Assembly: GCF_000208865.1 (NCBI RefSeq)
Contig: NC_018385.1
Coordinates: forward strand, 1,222,724-1,286,723
DNA: 64,000 nucleotides
Direction: 5' to 3'
Source of the DNA: Neospora caninum Liverpool
Lineage: Eukaryota; Apicomplexa; Conoidasida; Eucoccidiorida; Sarcocystidae
A model generated the notes under the pieces. It was given only the letters and a program-made list of their open reading frames with translations, was not told the origin of the DNA and searched no databases. Below are positions 13,101 through 43,675 of this stretch, in pieces. Numbering within the stretch: the first letter of the stretch is position 1; each line of letters opens with the position of its first letter. The position numbers and the translations under genes are program-made.

Positions 13101-14100
13101 TGCGGTATTGAACTTCCTGAACTTCATCAGATACGTCTAGAAAAATAGAACACCAGAGGAGCATTGGCTTGGGAGGGTTGACTGTCCCTGTGTGTCGCCG
13201 TTATGGACATCTATAAGAGGGATACGGTACGGCGTTTCATATACAGCGAGGGCCTGTGGCAGAGTGAAGGCCGGAACTCTCGCGTCGAGCGTCAAGTGTC
13301 ACGTTACCCTTGCTGGTGTATGGTAATCCACGAAGCGCGCGGTCTTGTTGCTGCAGCAATGACGGCAAAGTATTGGATTTCAATATCCTACCGGTCTTCA
13401 TGTTTGCTTGGAAGCTGCAGTCATTAACACGGTTTGTTTAGTATAAGCATAGAACCGATCCGGGCAGTAGGATATAAGATAGTAGCTGATCTAACATGAA
13501 GACGTAACGACTCTTCAATTCTAGCAGAACTGCAGTTTATGGGGAGAAAAGTCCGCATAATCAATTAAAAGGTTTGTTTAGCCACTGGTTCCATGTAAAC
13601 TATCTTGTCTCGTCGTCGTACCGACTGTGTTACTCTGGCACATAATTCACGTTTACGTAAGGGAGGAGTTTTCAACCAACCGGATCGTGTGGGGTAGGTG
13701 AACAAATCATGTTTCATAAACACAAACAGTGAAAGCTCTTTTGGTTTTATGCGGAGTTACATATTAGGTTATATCTTCGCGGTGCCTATTCTGTTTCGTA
13801 CCGTTGTGCATCCTTGTGTGTTAGTTGGTTTTTCCTCAAATTGTTTTTATTTAGAGGCACGACTTTGTCGCATACCTTCTCAGCGGGCGCACGGAGCGTC
13901 ACGGCCGTCGAGGGCGCATTTGTGTTTTTTGCTCAGGGATGGCATTAGGTGCCGCTGTAGGAGCAGGAGTTTTTGGCGTCGGCTTTGTGGCTGTCGCTGC
14001 TGGGGTGGCAGTAGGTTGCACAGTCAGCGAATTGTCGCCTTATTACTCGCGTGTGCAAGGCACGATGGAGCGCTTGGTGTTTTCCCGAGGGTGGGACTAG
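10183..14100 (+). CDS. Unrecognised single-helix membrane protein with terminal Trp-Asp
   Basis: Eight exons join in phase: 10183-10295, 10722-10800, 11020-11049, 11351-11518, 12069-12531, 12756-12836, 12999-13043, 13937-14100; about 380 aa. All eight junctions keep frame and most have strong pyrimidine-tract acceptors, which supports the chain although no family is recognised. The second ATG (10186, ATGATGG) has the better context. Residues about 100-200 are rich in Pro, Ala, Glu and Gln with PEAPEQ-like repeats. A Cys-rich stretch (ECLRCVSESCKVPSC) precedes a Gly/Ala-rich helix at about 328-354 (ALGAAVGAGVFGVGF), and the tail of about 26 residues ends SRGWD. An alternative exon 5/6 junction (12556 to 12682) also keeps frame and gives 413 aa. 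No signal peptide is seen, so upstream exons may be missing; the frame is open back to 10099. Position downstream of AMA4 does not by itself imply a shared role. Confidence 0.45.
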
Positions 14101-15718
14101 AGGGGCAATACGGCAGAGCTGGACACCTCTCTGCTTCGGCGCCGGGAAGCTGCCGTTTTCTTCACCCACTTTTCCATTTCTGGCGCAGCTTTCCAAACTT
14201 TTTCAGGAAACAGCCACCTGATGGAAGTAATCGTCCTCGTCGATTTATTCTGTTACTGGAAGGTTATCTCCCTGGTGGACTCGCTGGTTCACTCCCCCTT
14301 CTCTCCCCACCCCAAATTTGGTTTGTCCTCGTTCGCTTTCCGGACGACCGTTAGTGGTGTGATAAGCAGGTTGCAAGTGAGCGTTTTCAGCCTCGCAACC
14401 GATTTTTCCCCGCAGGACAATTTCCACTGTAGGTAGTAACCGTTGAGGGATCTTGTTCCGATTCTTGCGATGTTCCGAACGGAAAACTTTTTTTGAAGGG
14501 AAATAGTTTCAAGAGCTTCTGGAGCATGGTACATGGTCGGGCGTTCGATCGCTGGGCACAATGACCGAAAACCAGCTGCATTCAATCGGGATATCGTCTC
14601 CCGGTTTCCGCTGCTCAAGGGATTTTAACAGTTCACTAAACACGGCAAGAGAGATACGAGGTTTCCAACCAGAGCCGCCTCCAACTGTGCAACATACCGG
14701 CTCTCTCACGTCAGTCCTTGCGATTTCAAAACAGACACACTGCTCTTCACCTCCCCCTTACACCCTGTCAGGAGAGTAATGAAAACCAGATGCGACTGCC
14801 GGACTTTTTCTGTACACATACGCGTGTATATTTCGTGCCTTGCGACGCCTGCGCTCATTCGGTGCAAAGATGCTAGTTTCCAATCGGTTCTCTGTGGACG
14901 CGTGTGTTATTCACAAATTTAAAAAATCAGTTTTCCACGGTTTCAGGGAAGGAATAAGAGTATGCAAGAAATTTCACGAACTACCACACGAACCTCACGA
15001 CACCAACAATGTAACTTAAAATTATATACCGGAGTCCCATCTCCCACTTCTCTGAAGCAACAGAAAGCGGCTGCCGTCACAATCTGCCGCTTGTTCTAAG
15101 CCAAACATCGTGTGAGATGGAAGCGAGGATGCATGCGTGGTGACGGTGAGAGGATGGCCTTGACGTTTATCGGCCTTCCACTTTTAAGCTTCGCGAGGGA
15201 TCCGCTGCAACCTGGCTGTTAGATTCATGCGGGTCAGGAGCGCGTTTGGCCGTGTTGATATTGCGCGGCACTAACAAACAATGCGGCCGGTTTGTTTGAG
15301 CTAAATGCGGTGAAAGTGCACAACGAGCAGGATACGGGATCGTCTTTCAGTGGTGCTGTTGTTGCCGAGGACAATGCCCCATGCGTCCTCGCAATCGTTC
15401 TGAAGATCTGCCTGTCTCTCTTTGGCACCAATAGACTGCTCCCAACCAAGTGTTGCAGATGTAGGCGAACAACTGAAGTCTCAAAATTCTCTCTTCCTGT
15501 GTGTTTCGTTCCAGTTACAGGATATACGGGTTCTCCCTGTGTGTGCGGTAACAAAAAACGGTTGCAGCGGTAAAACAACTGGACTCTGTGCCGCGTTGTC
15601 GGAGAAAATGACACACACAAAAGCGGACGTTTCTTGTTTCGCTGCTCGGATTCCCTGTCCGTGGGAACGGATGTCAGTGCGGTGTCCGCGTGGACTTTGC
15701 GGATTTTGCGTATCTTCA
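14101..15718. other. Convergent intergenic region
   Basis: This is shared 3' flank of the unrecognised membrane-protein gene (plus) and the DDX60-like helicase (minus). Only short frames without splice-consistent partners are open. No RNA gene or recognisable repeat was seen. Confidence 0.5.
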
Positions 15719-34122
<18,404 letters not shown>

Positions 34123-37065
34123 CGTTCTCCGCAATGGATTTTGGGGCGAAACGCCGGATGGCGCGCGAGATGGGGACGCGAAGTGAGGCGCAGCGCGACA
34201 GGGGACAGAGAACGCACGCGCAGACAGACGAGAGAAGGAAGCGGGGGAGAAGAGGAAAACGGACAGAGGGAGGGCGGAAGACTGATCAGAGGGAAGAAGA
34301 CGGCAGGTGAAAATACCTGAGGCGGCAGGCGAAAGGCGGAGAGAGAGGCCTACAAACAGAGACGAGAAGACGCGCGAAGAAGATTCGCCGTCGAAGAAAG
34401 CGACTCTAGAAAGAGACAAGGGGGCGAGCGAGGCACGGAGGCACGGTCAGCCAGGTCGGGGGACAAGGAGACGGGGGGAAGAAGGGCGGAGTCAAAGAAG
34501 AGAACGAGACACACGAAGACGCAGTCGCCAGAGTGGGGCCAACAGCCGAGATTGGTGAGCGAGGCCACGGGGCCGCGGAGCCAAGAGAAAGAAGACCTAC
34601 GGTGGAGAGCAGCATGCAAAGCAAAAGACTCGACCAGAGAGAGTCGTTCTGGGTCGGCGGGTGACACGATGTATCTCTGAAAAGGCAGAACAACTTGAGG
34701 GAGGAACAGGGTTGAGACAAGCGCCGTACTGCCGGAAGGCCACTTTTGGGACTGCCGACGGCGAGGGACAGCAGCGGCAGAAGAGAAGCAGGTGGTGGGT
34801 GGAGCGTGCGAAATCGAGGCGAGGCGCGATGCGCGAAGAAACGGGGAATGTTTGCCAAGGGCTCTGCGCTTGCATCTAAAGCCCCCGTGGTGAGAAAGAA
34901 TCCGGCGGCTGGCGTTGTGGGGCAGGAGCGGTGAGCACAGCACGAGGCCAGGAAAAGTGCATGCGAGGTCACAGAACCACGAACAAAACGGGAAAGAAGT
35001 CTTCTGGTCAACTGAGAGGCGCAGCGTGAAGATGGCACAAAGACAAGACGTTTTGCGCAGCCAAAAAACAGGACATCACCGGCGAAGCGCGACAGATGAG
35101 AAACGACGAGGGTTTTTGCGGCGCGAGAAAGAGCGCAAATCTGCAAGTGAGAAAAGCCTGACACAGGAGCGAACGAAACAGTGAACCCCTCCGCAGTGCA
35201 GGGAAGACAACAGATGGCGGCGCTCCTTTTCCCTTGGTTTTGTCCACGTCGCCTTCTCTCGACAGCAGAGGGACCCCCCTACATTTTCTCCGCTCGCTCT
35301 GTGCGCATGCGGCGACTCTGCGCGAGAGACGTCGCGTTCTGTGGGCCGCCACGGAATGCTCGCGCGCGCGAGGCTGCCAATGAGGCTTTGTCGGGCAAAA
35401 GGCGAGCTTTAGAGGCAAAGAGGAAACCCGTGTTTTGCCTGGCAACACGTTGCCGGACTGGTGGCCGGAGCGCCTCGTGGAAGGTCCGAAGGAACGCCTG
35501 AACAGAGGCAGTCTCTGAAGACTCCCGTCGGCCGCTCTCTCTGTCCCGCAGCTGAACGGCGCTCCAGCAGGCCACCCCCAAACGAAAAATGAGACAAGAC
35601 ACACTTGAAAAAGCGTCTTGCTTCGGCCACGGAAAGCACCACGGCTTCTTCGCTAGCTTGGTATCTCGCTCCGCAATCGGCGTGTGTGTCACTCCGTTTC
35701 TACAACAGGATGTTTTGTGGAAGATGTGCAGCTAGAGCGCGGTTCACCGAGTCGCTCGTCCGCAGACGGCCACCAGCACTGGGGACGCAGTCTCTGACAT
35801 CAGCGCAGACCGTCGAAAAAAGAAATTCTTGTGGTGTGTGTCGCTAGAGAGGAATTTGCGCGTTCAGGGCGGCTGCGGATTCAGGTGTCGATACACCGGA
35901 AAGAGTCGAGTCGGCGCGCGGAGCCACGCGAGCGAGCGTTCCGGCCCACAAAAAGCGAGATACAGGATCGCGCTTGCAGAGACTTTGCTTCTTTTCCTGC
36001 GCTGCATGCGCGCTCCCTCCAGCCGTTTCGCTCTGCAAAGAACGCGCCGACGGCGGCGACGCACAAGACAGAAATCGACACACAGACCTCGACACATGCG
36101 ACGGTTCCGTTCAGTTTTCGAGGATAAAGTTCGAGGCCATCTGGATCAGGAAGGCCGCGAGTTCGGTCCCTTCGCCCGACGCTTTTGGTCCCAAAGCCCT
36201 AACAGTTCGATTCTGTCTGAGTATGTGGCCTTACCTCAGCAACTCTGGGCTTCCTGTTCCTCGGCTTTGTTTTTTCAATCGGTGAGACCGCTCTCAACGG
36301 CCTGCACGCTCTGGAATGCGTCGGCGCACCGGCGGCGACGTCGACGTCGACGGTGCTCCGGGAATAACGACTGCTGTTTCCCGCGCTTCCGTTTTCGGGC
36401 TGTGTATCCGGCAACAGAGCTTGTTCTTGTTGGATAAGTCGCCTTGTTTTTTCCTCGCTGTCTACGCATCTGTCGTCTTGGCGGCCCAAGGAGCGGGGCC
36501 AGACCAACACGATTCCAGACACGGGGCGCACCTCTCTGTGCCGCGCTCGCGAGGGCGGCACGCGTCGGCACGCACTTTCTGAGGCCAGGTGAACTTTTCG
36601 TCTCGGCAGGAGAGCCTGTCTTGACCGCAAAAGGTTCCTCCGTCGACCGTCTCGCCTCTCCTCCCTGTGCACGCTTTTCGTGGGAGCGACTCCTCTGCTG
36701 TTCCACTCCCTCAACCCCGCCCCGTTTCTGGCGTTGGGGGCTGCGCGTACACTCAACAATCTCCCTTCGGCCGTCTGTCCTTCCTCTCGAACCGATACTT
36801 TTCGGTTTTCAAGCAAAGGCTCCGTCGCGTTGATCCTCTCAGTCAGCGGGCCCAGAGTGCGGCTGCTGGCAGAAGGCGAGACTGGGGGACAGGGTTTCGA
36901 GATCCGAGTGTTTTCTTCGGCGTCCGAGAGTAACGGGACGGTGCTCAAGGGGAAACGAAGGTCTAATACCGCCGTGTCTCTCTCCCGCTCGCGCCTACCT
37001 TTCCCTCCTTTTCCCACTGCTGGCCACGCGTCCAAAGTTGTTTCTTCGCTCGAAGTCGCTCCACA
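34123..37065. promoter_or_regulatory. Divergent promoter region between the DDX60-like and USP39-like genes
   Basis: The two genes are head to head with 2.9 kb between start codons. The stretch is purine-rich on the plus strand near 34200-34550 and pyrimidine-rich near 36600-37060, as expected of two 5' leaders running outward. An AGAGACG heptamer near 34362 resembles the (A/T)GAGACG element described upstream of Toxoplasma genes, and GCATGC cores occur near 34960 and 36005. These short motifs are common by chance here, so no specific site is claimed. The open frames in between overlap on both strands without splice logic. Confidence 0.4.
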
Positions 37066-40000
37066 ATGTCGTCCACGTCTTCCTCGCCGCCCACAGCGTC
37101 GATGGGTAGTCCTTCGGCGTCTTCGGTGCCGCCGAAAAGAGAACACCCGCAGGAAAACTCCCTCGGAGAAACTCTCGGAGCTGCGAAGCAACGCACGGCT
37201 GCGCCGCCCCCCTCGTCTGCCGCCGCTGTCTCTGCTCCTCAGACGAAGCAGTTGCGGCGGACGTGTCCGTACTTGGGAACCATCAAGAGACACCTTCTGG
37301 ACTTTGACTTCGAGAAAGTCTGCTGTATCTGTCTCTCTAATCAACATGTCTACGCATGTCTCGTCTGTGCGCGCTACTTCCAAGGTAAACCTCATCTGTT
37401 GACGCCCCGACAAACCGCCGCTCGCGAGGGTCGGGAAGTTCCGAGACATCTCCGTCGCTCCACGCACGCAAGCGTATCCCTCCCCGCACATGAACTAAGG
37501 AACACACACACACACACACACGCGTATCCATGTGTGTACTGAAAAGCGTGCATGTTATGCGCACTTGCACATCGATCGTGGGATACAGATATATATATAT
37601 ATATATATATGTATGTATATGGGGAACTATGTGTATATATGTGTATACTTGTGTATGGGCATCCTTTGGGTATTTGCACATGCGTGCATGTGCTATAAGC
37701 ATTTGCACAGAAGCATCGTCAGAGAGAGCGACTTGAGAGACAGGTGCTTGTTTGCCCCTGAAGGCGGGGAGGCTTGGCGAGCGGGGAGAGGGGACGAGAG
37801 GAGAGACGGGAACGCCTGCACAGTGTGTTCATCTCGCGGCTGCCGTTCGGTCTGTTTCGTCTGCGCAGGTCGAGGCAAGAACACATATGCCTATATGCAT
37901 GCGCTCCAGGAACAGCACTATGTGTACCTCAATCTGAAGGACTGCCGGGTGTACTGTCTTCCGGAGAACTACGAAGTGAAGGATGCGTCTCTGGACGACA
38001 TCATTGTAAGTGGCGTCGCGTCTCCTCGTTTGCCCTCGACTTTTTGTCTTTCTTCTTCCTCTCTTCCGTTCTCACTTTTGGTTCCCTTGTTCGCTCGATT
38101 ATCCCCTTTCCGTTTCTGTTGATTTCTTCGGCTTCTTTTCCACCCTTCTTTTCGTTCCCACCGCGAGAATTCGCGCAGCGAGCGCTCCTGCGAGTCTCCG
38201 TTGAGTGCATGCACAGCCGGCCTGTGTTCCCGTCAGGCGCCGGAGCGTACAGACGAGGCCTCTCTCTTCTGTGTCTTTGAAGGCGAGTTTACGCACGCGG
38301 CGGGGGACACGGGCTGCTCTCCTGCCTCTGTTTATCGTGTACGTACAGTACAATCTCCACCCGACCTACAGCACCGAGGATGTTGCGCAGTTGTCGACGA
38401 GGATCATCTACGGAAAGGCCCTGGACGGCGCAGATTATATCCCCGGATGCGTCGGTCTGAACAACCTGAAACGTACAGACTTTTGCAACGCCATCATTCA
38501 AGTAGGAACTCCACCGGGTTTCGTTCCTCTTTTGCCTGGCCTTTCCTCGCGCCTTTTCTTTGCCTGTCTGGCGCCTCTTCTCTGTTTTTCCACTGCTCCG
38601 CGCACTTGCTTCCCTGCCTCCCTTTTCCCTGCGTGTCTTCACTGCGCCGTTCGTCGGTTCATCGGTTGCGTTTTTACCTCGCTTCGTGCTTCGTGCACTC
38701 TCCTCTCCTGGCCTTCTCTCTCCTGGCCTTCTCTCTCGTGGCCGTCTCTCTCCTGGCCGTCTCTCTCCTGGCCGTCTCCTCTGTCGCTGTCTCTGCCCCG
38801 TCATTTCGCTTTCAATGCCCCGAGAGTCCTCGGCTCTCTCTTCGCTCCTTTTACGCAGTCCCTTTGCGCGGTCATCCCACTCCGGAACTGGTTGTTGCTC
38901 CTCGATCTCTCTCACGTCCAAAACTACGACCCGGTGCTCCAGACGCTCGGCGAGTTGATGCGCAAGATTTTCAACGCGCGCAACTTCAAAGGCATTGTCT
39001 CGCCTCACGAGTTCCTACAGGTGCGAGCCGTCCCCCGCGCGAAGTCTTCACAGCGGCGAGCAGGAGACCCCCTCCAGCGTTCACACGCCAGCAGACCGCG
39101 ACAGACCGCGCTGCGCAGAAGAAGCTAGGTGTCCAGCTCGGTCTTGCCTTGCCCTCACTTTCTCCCACGAGAAGCCGCAGGCGCAAGCAGCGTCGAGGGT
39201 GTACCTACACCCGAGTCGGTGGGAGCGGCGGCCGAATAAGCAAGTCGGCGGCAGTCGAGGAGTCAGAACCAGCGGGGACTCCGTGCACCTGTGCGTTGTT
39301 TCTGCTGCGCTCCCCGGTGTCGCGTGTCAGGCTGTGGGCGTCGCCAGCAAGAAGAAATTTCGGATTGGAGAGCAGGCGGACCCGCTTCAGTTCTTCTGCT
39401 GGCTGATGGCTCGCGTCCATCAGTCAGCCAAGCACAAGAAAGTCAACTGTACGTCCTCGCGAAGACAGCTCCTCGGAGCCGCTGCACACCACCCGCACCG
39501 CCGACGCCTTCCTACCGTGCTCTCTCTCTCTCTTCCGCCCTGCCTGCGATTGCTTGAGTCCTCTTGCAGGATCTTTCGCCGTCCTTGTACAAACTGCGTA
39601 GCTGCGTACCCATGCATGTGCATGTCTGTTCGGGCAGCTAGCCGCACACATATATATATATATATATATATACATATATGTATGTGCGTGTGAGTCTGTA
39701 GTTTGATGGTGCCTTTCTTTTCGTTAGTGGCTGCTGATGTCCGCCTCTTTCTCCGTGCTGAAATCAAGAGAGTCGTGTAGTCGTCTAGCCGTGCGCGACC
39801 TACCGGCATATATACCTCTCGATTTATCTAGACATGAATAGCTATACTTGGAGATAGACCTTTATGCACGTCACTGTGCGAGCCCTCTGTTGTTCCGGTT
39901 CCCCGAGTTTCTTCCTGCACGGTTGTCTCTGTGAATCGCGGCGTGTAGGTCTTTTCTCTGTTTCGCTCGTTCTCTCTCTCTCCCTTGTGACGAACGGGTT

Positions 40001-42426
40001 TGACGGGGGCGTAGACTCCTCTCGCTCGGCCTCTCGGTCTCCAGCTGCTGAGCGTGCGTCGTAGTTCTTCTCGCTCTCCTTCGTTTTTCTCTGCAGCGAA
40101 TGTCGTAAACGACTGCTTCCAAGGGGAAGTGGAAGTTCGAACGACAACCGCGGAGGGCGAGGCGACGGGGCAGCCGCCTTCGGTTTCGCGGATACCCTTC
40201 CTGTAAGCAAATCCTGGCTGTCCACGACTCGTGGAGTCTCCTTATCCCTGCAGCAGCCGTTCTTGGCCGACCGCTGACATGTCTGTGTTGATACCTGGAC
40301 ATCCGATAGATATGTGTATCTATCTGTTTGGCATCGCTGTCGACTGTTTAGCGTGATATATCTGTGTGTATCCACCGGTGCATGCTGCTCTTCTTGTGTT
40401 GTTTTTCCGACGACACGCCGAGTGTTTTTGCCTTCGCCTGGTTGGAGACCCGGGCGAGGACAGGCCTCTTGCGAAGCAGCGGTCTTCTCTGTGCACAGCG
40501 CGCGAGTCGGGAGACCCGGGCGGGGGAGCACTGCGCATCGCACAACCGCCGACATGTCTGCCTGCGATATTTCTCTGCAGATTCCTCACTCTCGACCTAC
40601 CCCAAGCTCCTATCTTCAAGGACTCTCTGGACAGGAATATGATTCCGCACGTAAGTCTCCGTACACACAGGTCGTGTTCGCGAACGGGTAAAAGCCAGAG
40701 ACTGACCGCTTCCTTTGCGGGCTTCTTTCTTCCTCCAGGTACTGCATGCATCCAAGTAAAACGTAATTCTGTGTAGGCGTCAGTCTGTGAGCGCGTTAAG
40801 GTTTGCTTATGCTCACTTGTGGGTGTCCATATGAGGGAGTCGTTCATCACGCGTTTTCACCACATTCGCTCCTTCGCTGCTCGGCCTGTGGTTTCTTCGT
40901 TCTCCGATTGGCTCTGGCCTCGAACCGACGGATGGCCTTTGATCGCCAAGAGGCCGTCAACAACGCGGATACGCGTTTTCCCGCCTCTCCGCGGCGTGTT
41001 TCGCCGGCGTCGCATGCAGTTTTCGCGCCGAAACCTGCGGCTCGCCTTTCCCTCTCTCTCGCATGTCTCAGATCCCGATTTTCGATCTCCTTCAGAAGTT
41101 CAATGGAGAGCAAATTCAGGTGAGGTTGCGGGCAAAAACTCCCACGAGGTGTGCCCAGTGGACCGGGACGCGCAGGCCTTTCCTGTCTCTCTCACAGTTT
41201 TTTTTTTGCATGCGGCCGTCTCCTCTCTGCCTGCGGCTCATGGATGCCGGGTCTTCCACGAGACACAGCGAATCAGTATGAACCCAAACAGACCTTTATA
41301 GCGTACGTGAACACGCATGCAGGTATAGCAGACGCGTGCATGCACACACGGCGGGGTTGGGGGGGCTGGGCAATGTGCACTGGGACGGCAGTGTGCTGTG
41401 GTGTCCGTGCTTGGCTCTTCGACAGGAGACGACTCCAGGAACGCTGAAGCGGTACAGTTTGTGGCGGCTACCCAAGTACCTCGTGCTGCATGTGAAACGG
41501 TTCTCCAAGAACAACTTCTACGTCGAGAAGAATCCGACAATTGTCACCTTCCCCGTCAAGCACTTGGATCTCCGAGACTGTAAGTGGTTCAACTCACGCG
41601 TCGCAGAACCTCCAGTCTGCATGCAAAGAGACGGACGGAACGCCGCGAAAGACGACGCCACGCATCCAGCGCAGGGCTGTCGCTGCAGGAGACGAGGCGC
41701 TCTCGAGCGGAACCTGCGGCGCACCGGGCATGCAGTTGTGCGGCTCCAGGCTTCCGACCTCGCTAGCTACGGAGGCGGAAAGAGAAGCGCGAGAGGCTCA
41801 TACAGATACACGACGAGGGGCGTTTGCGCGCGCATGTGGGCGCTCCGCGGGTTGAAGCATCTCCAGCTCGCCTCGTGTTTCGACGTATCTCCTCTGCCAG
41901 AGAATGCGGAAATCTATTCTCGCTCTCTCGTTCCCCTGCATGCAGACGTACACGAGGATGCGCCAATGGAGCTCAACCCGGTGACAAAGTACGACCTCGT
42001 CGCCAACATCTGCCACCAAGGAAAACCCCACGACGGCCAGTACAAGGTCCACGTCTTGCATGCGGTAGGCACTTCTCTCCACGTATTCACTTTTATAGTT
42101 GCAGTCACATACACGTTCAAGAACATATACATCTCTTTCGTCTTCGTTTTTCCTGGTCCATGTATATCTACGTTTTGCACAGTCACGTGTTAACAAGTCG
42201 AGACTATGGGGAGCGTTTAACTGGCGATGCAAGAGGTTCCTGCTTTCCAGAAGGGGAGAGCGCGATGTCGAGGGCGGACAGCGAGCGGCGTCAACGCCTG
42301 TCGATACGCCGAAGATTGGCGTGTTGTGCCATGTGTGAATGCGGCAACTGCCTCGACGCGGACGCTGCCTGCAGACGGTTGAGGGTAGCGGGGTGTGATC
42401 TTCTCAGTGGCAATGCATGCACGAGA

Positions 42427-42470
<44 letters not shown>

Positions 42471-43675
42471 GTGAGGCGCTACATATGAGTGCATAGGCTT
42501 ATGGAGATGTTCTGCGGGTGTCCGGACAGCTCTCGTACGCGTATATGCAGTCTCTCTATTCGTAGATCTGTGGTTTCTTAGAGTAGATAAAGGAAGCTGT
42601 GCTTATTTAAAGGCACGTAGAGAGGATTTGCCCATCTGCCTTCTCTTCGCGTTAAGTAGCGGTGCCAGCAGCGAAACGTGAGCAAGGAGACTCAAAAGTC
42701 TAGCTGGGAGGAATGACGCACATGTGAAAATGAGCAACGTGCGCCGAAGTGTAACTTGGCTGACGGTTGCGTGTTGGTGATGTGTATGTACAGCCGACGA
42801 ACGAGTGGTTCGAAATCGAAGACCTTCGTGTGACGCAGGTTCTGCCTCAGTTCGTGGCGCTCTCCGGTAAGGGACGTTCTGTCCAGCTGCAGCTGTTGTG
42901 TGCTTCTCCCGAGCAATCCAGAAAGCAAGCTTTTCCTAGGTCTGGTGGATCCTCCAGTCAGCCAGACAGTTCTGCAGTGACGTTCACCTCGATCGCTCCC
43001 GCTTCTCCTTGTCCGTATTTACCATGTTCCTCCCTGCGTATATGCGTAAATATGTATACATATATGCGTTTGTATTTACCTACTGTACAGATATTGATAT
43101 ACGGTTTGTGTACGGCTGCTTACGCGTATACTTTTTGTTTTCGATTCTGCTCGACGGAAAAGAGACGGTCGGAGCGAGAAGCGTTCCTGGTCCCTTCTGG
43201 GTTTGTGTCGATAAGTTGTTCTGAAAAAGGCGCGTCGAAGTTCGAGGCGTGCATGCTCCCAAAGGCACGATCACGGCGATCCCTCGATTGCAGGTTGTGG
43301 GCACAGCCCGCAAGGGCGATTTTCCTTTCCTTCCTGGAGCCGCCTCTGTTAGAATCCTATGCGCCGAGGGTGCGGCGGTGGCAAAGAACAGTGGCAGGCA
43401 TTGTGCCTTTTTTCGCGTCTGTTTGCCTGCCGCAAAACTTTTCAGAGTCGTACGTGCAAGTTTACCAGCGTCAAGATGTCGCGCCGGACGGCTCTATTGA
43501 TCAGGCTGCAGTCGAGGCAGCCCTTCAGGAACTGCAGAAAAAAGAGGCGAAGAGTGCCATGGTGGACGACGACGAAGACATCTTCGCGGCGGATTCAGAG
43601 AATGAAGAGGAGGAAGGGTCTGAGACGGAAGGAACAAAGGAGGAAATAGAGACCAAGGAGGAACCCAGCAACTGA
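37066..43675 (+). CDS. USP39: USP39/Sad1-like tri-snRNP splicing factor, inactive deubiquitinase fold
   Basis: Twelve exons join in phase, 562 aa: 37066-37384, 37869-38005, 38349-38501, 38859-39020, 39331-39448, 40097-40202, 40581-40650, 41072-41119, 41426-41579, 41946-42064, 42794-42866, 43446-43675. Length matches human USP39 (about 565 aa). A UBP-type zinc finger spans about residues 85-150 (FEKVCCICLS, ACLVCARYFQG, YCLPENYE). The USP fold follows with VGLNNLKRTDF, GELMRKIFNARNFKG, VSPHEFLQ, KRFSKNNFYVEKNPT, KYDLVANICH and YVQVYQR. The position of the USP catalytic cysteine is Asp196, as in other USP39/Sad1 proteins that lack this cysteine, though Cys198 lies two residues on. In yeast and human this factor keeps the U4/U6.U5 tri-snRNP intact in the nucleus; the same role is inferred here. 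The last about 40 residues form an acidic Glu-rich tail. The leader before the zinc finger is Ser/Pro-rich. Confidence 0.92.
38690..38780 (+). repeat. 15-base tandem repeat in USP39-like intron 3
   Basis: About five imperfect copies of a CTCTCCTGGCCGTCT-type unit lie in the intron between 38501 and 38859. They form a pyrimidine-rich block upstream of the acceptor at 38858. The repeat explains the long minus-strand frame with an Arg-Pro-Gly-Glu-Arg pattern, which is not a gene. Confidence 0.7.
42429..42469 (+). repeat. (TA)n microsatellite in a USP39-like intron
   Basis: A TA run of about 40 bases lies in the intron between 42064 and 42794. Similar shorter runs occur in other introns of this gene at 37589-37622 and about 39650-39682. 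Confidence 0.85.

Noticed and set aside
38289..39008. Minus-strand frame of 239 codons with an Arg-Pro-Gly-Glu-Arg repeat
   Set aside because: It is antisense to USP39-like exons and to the 15-base intron repeat.
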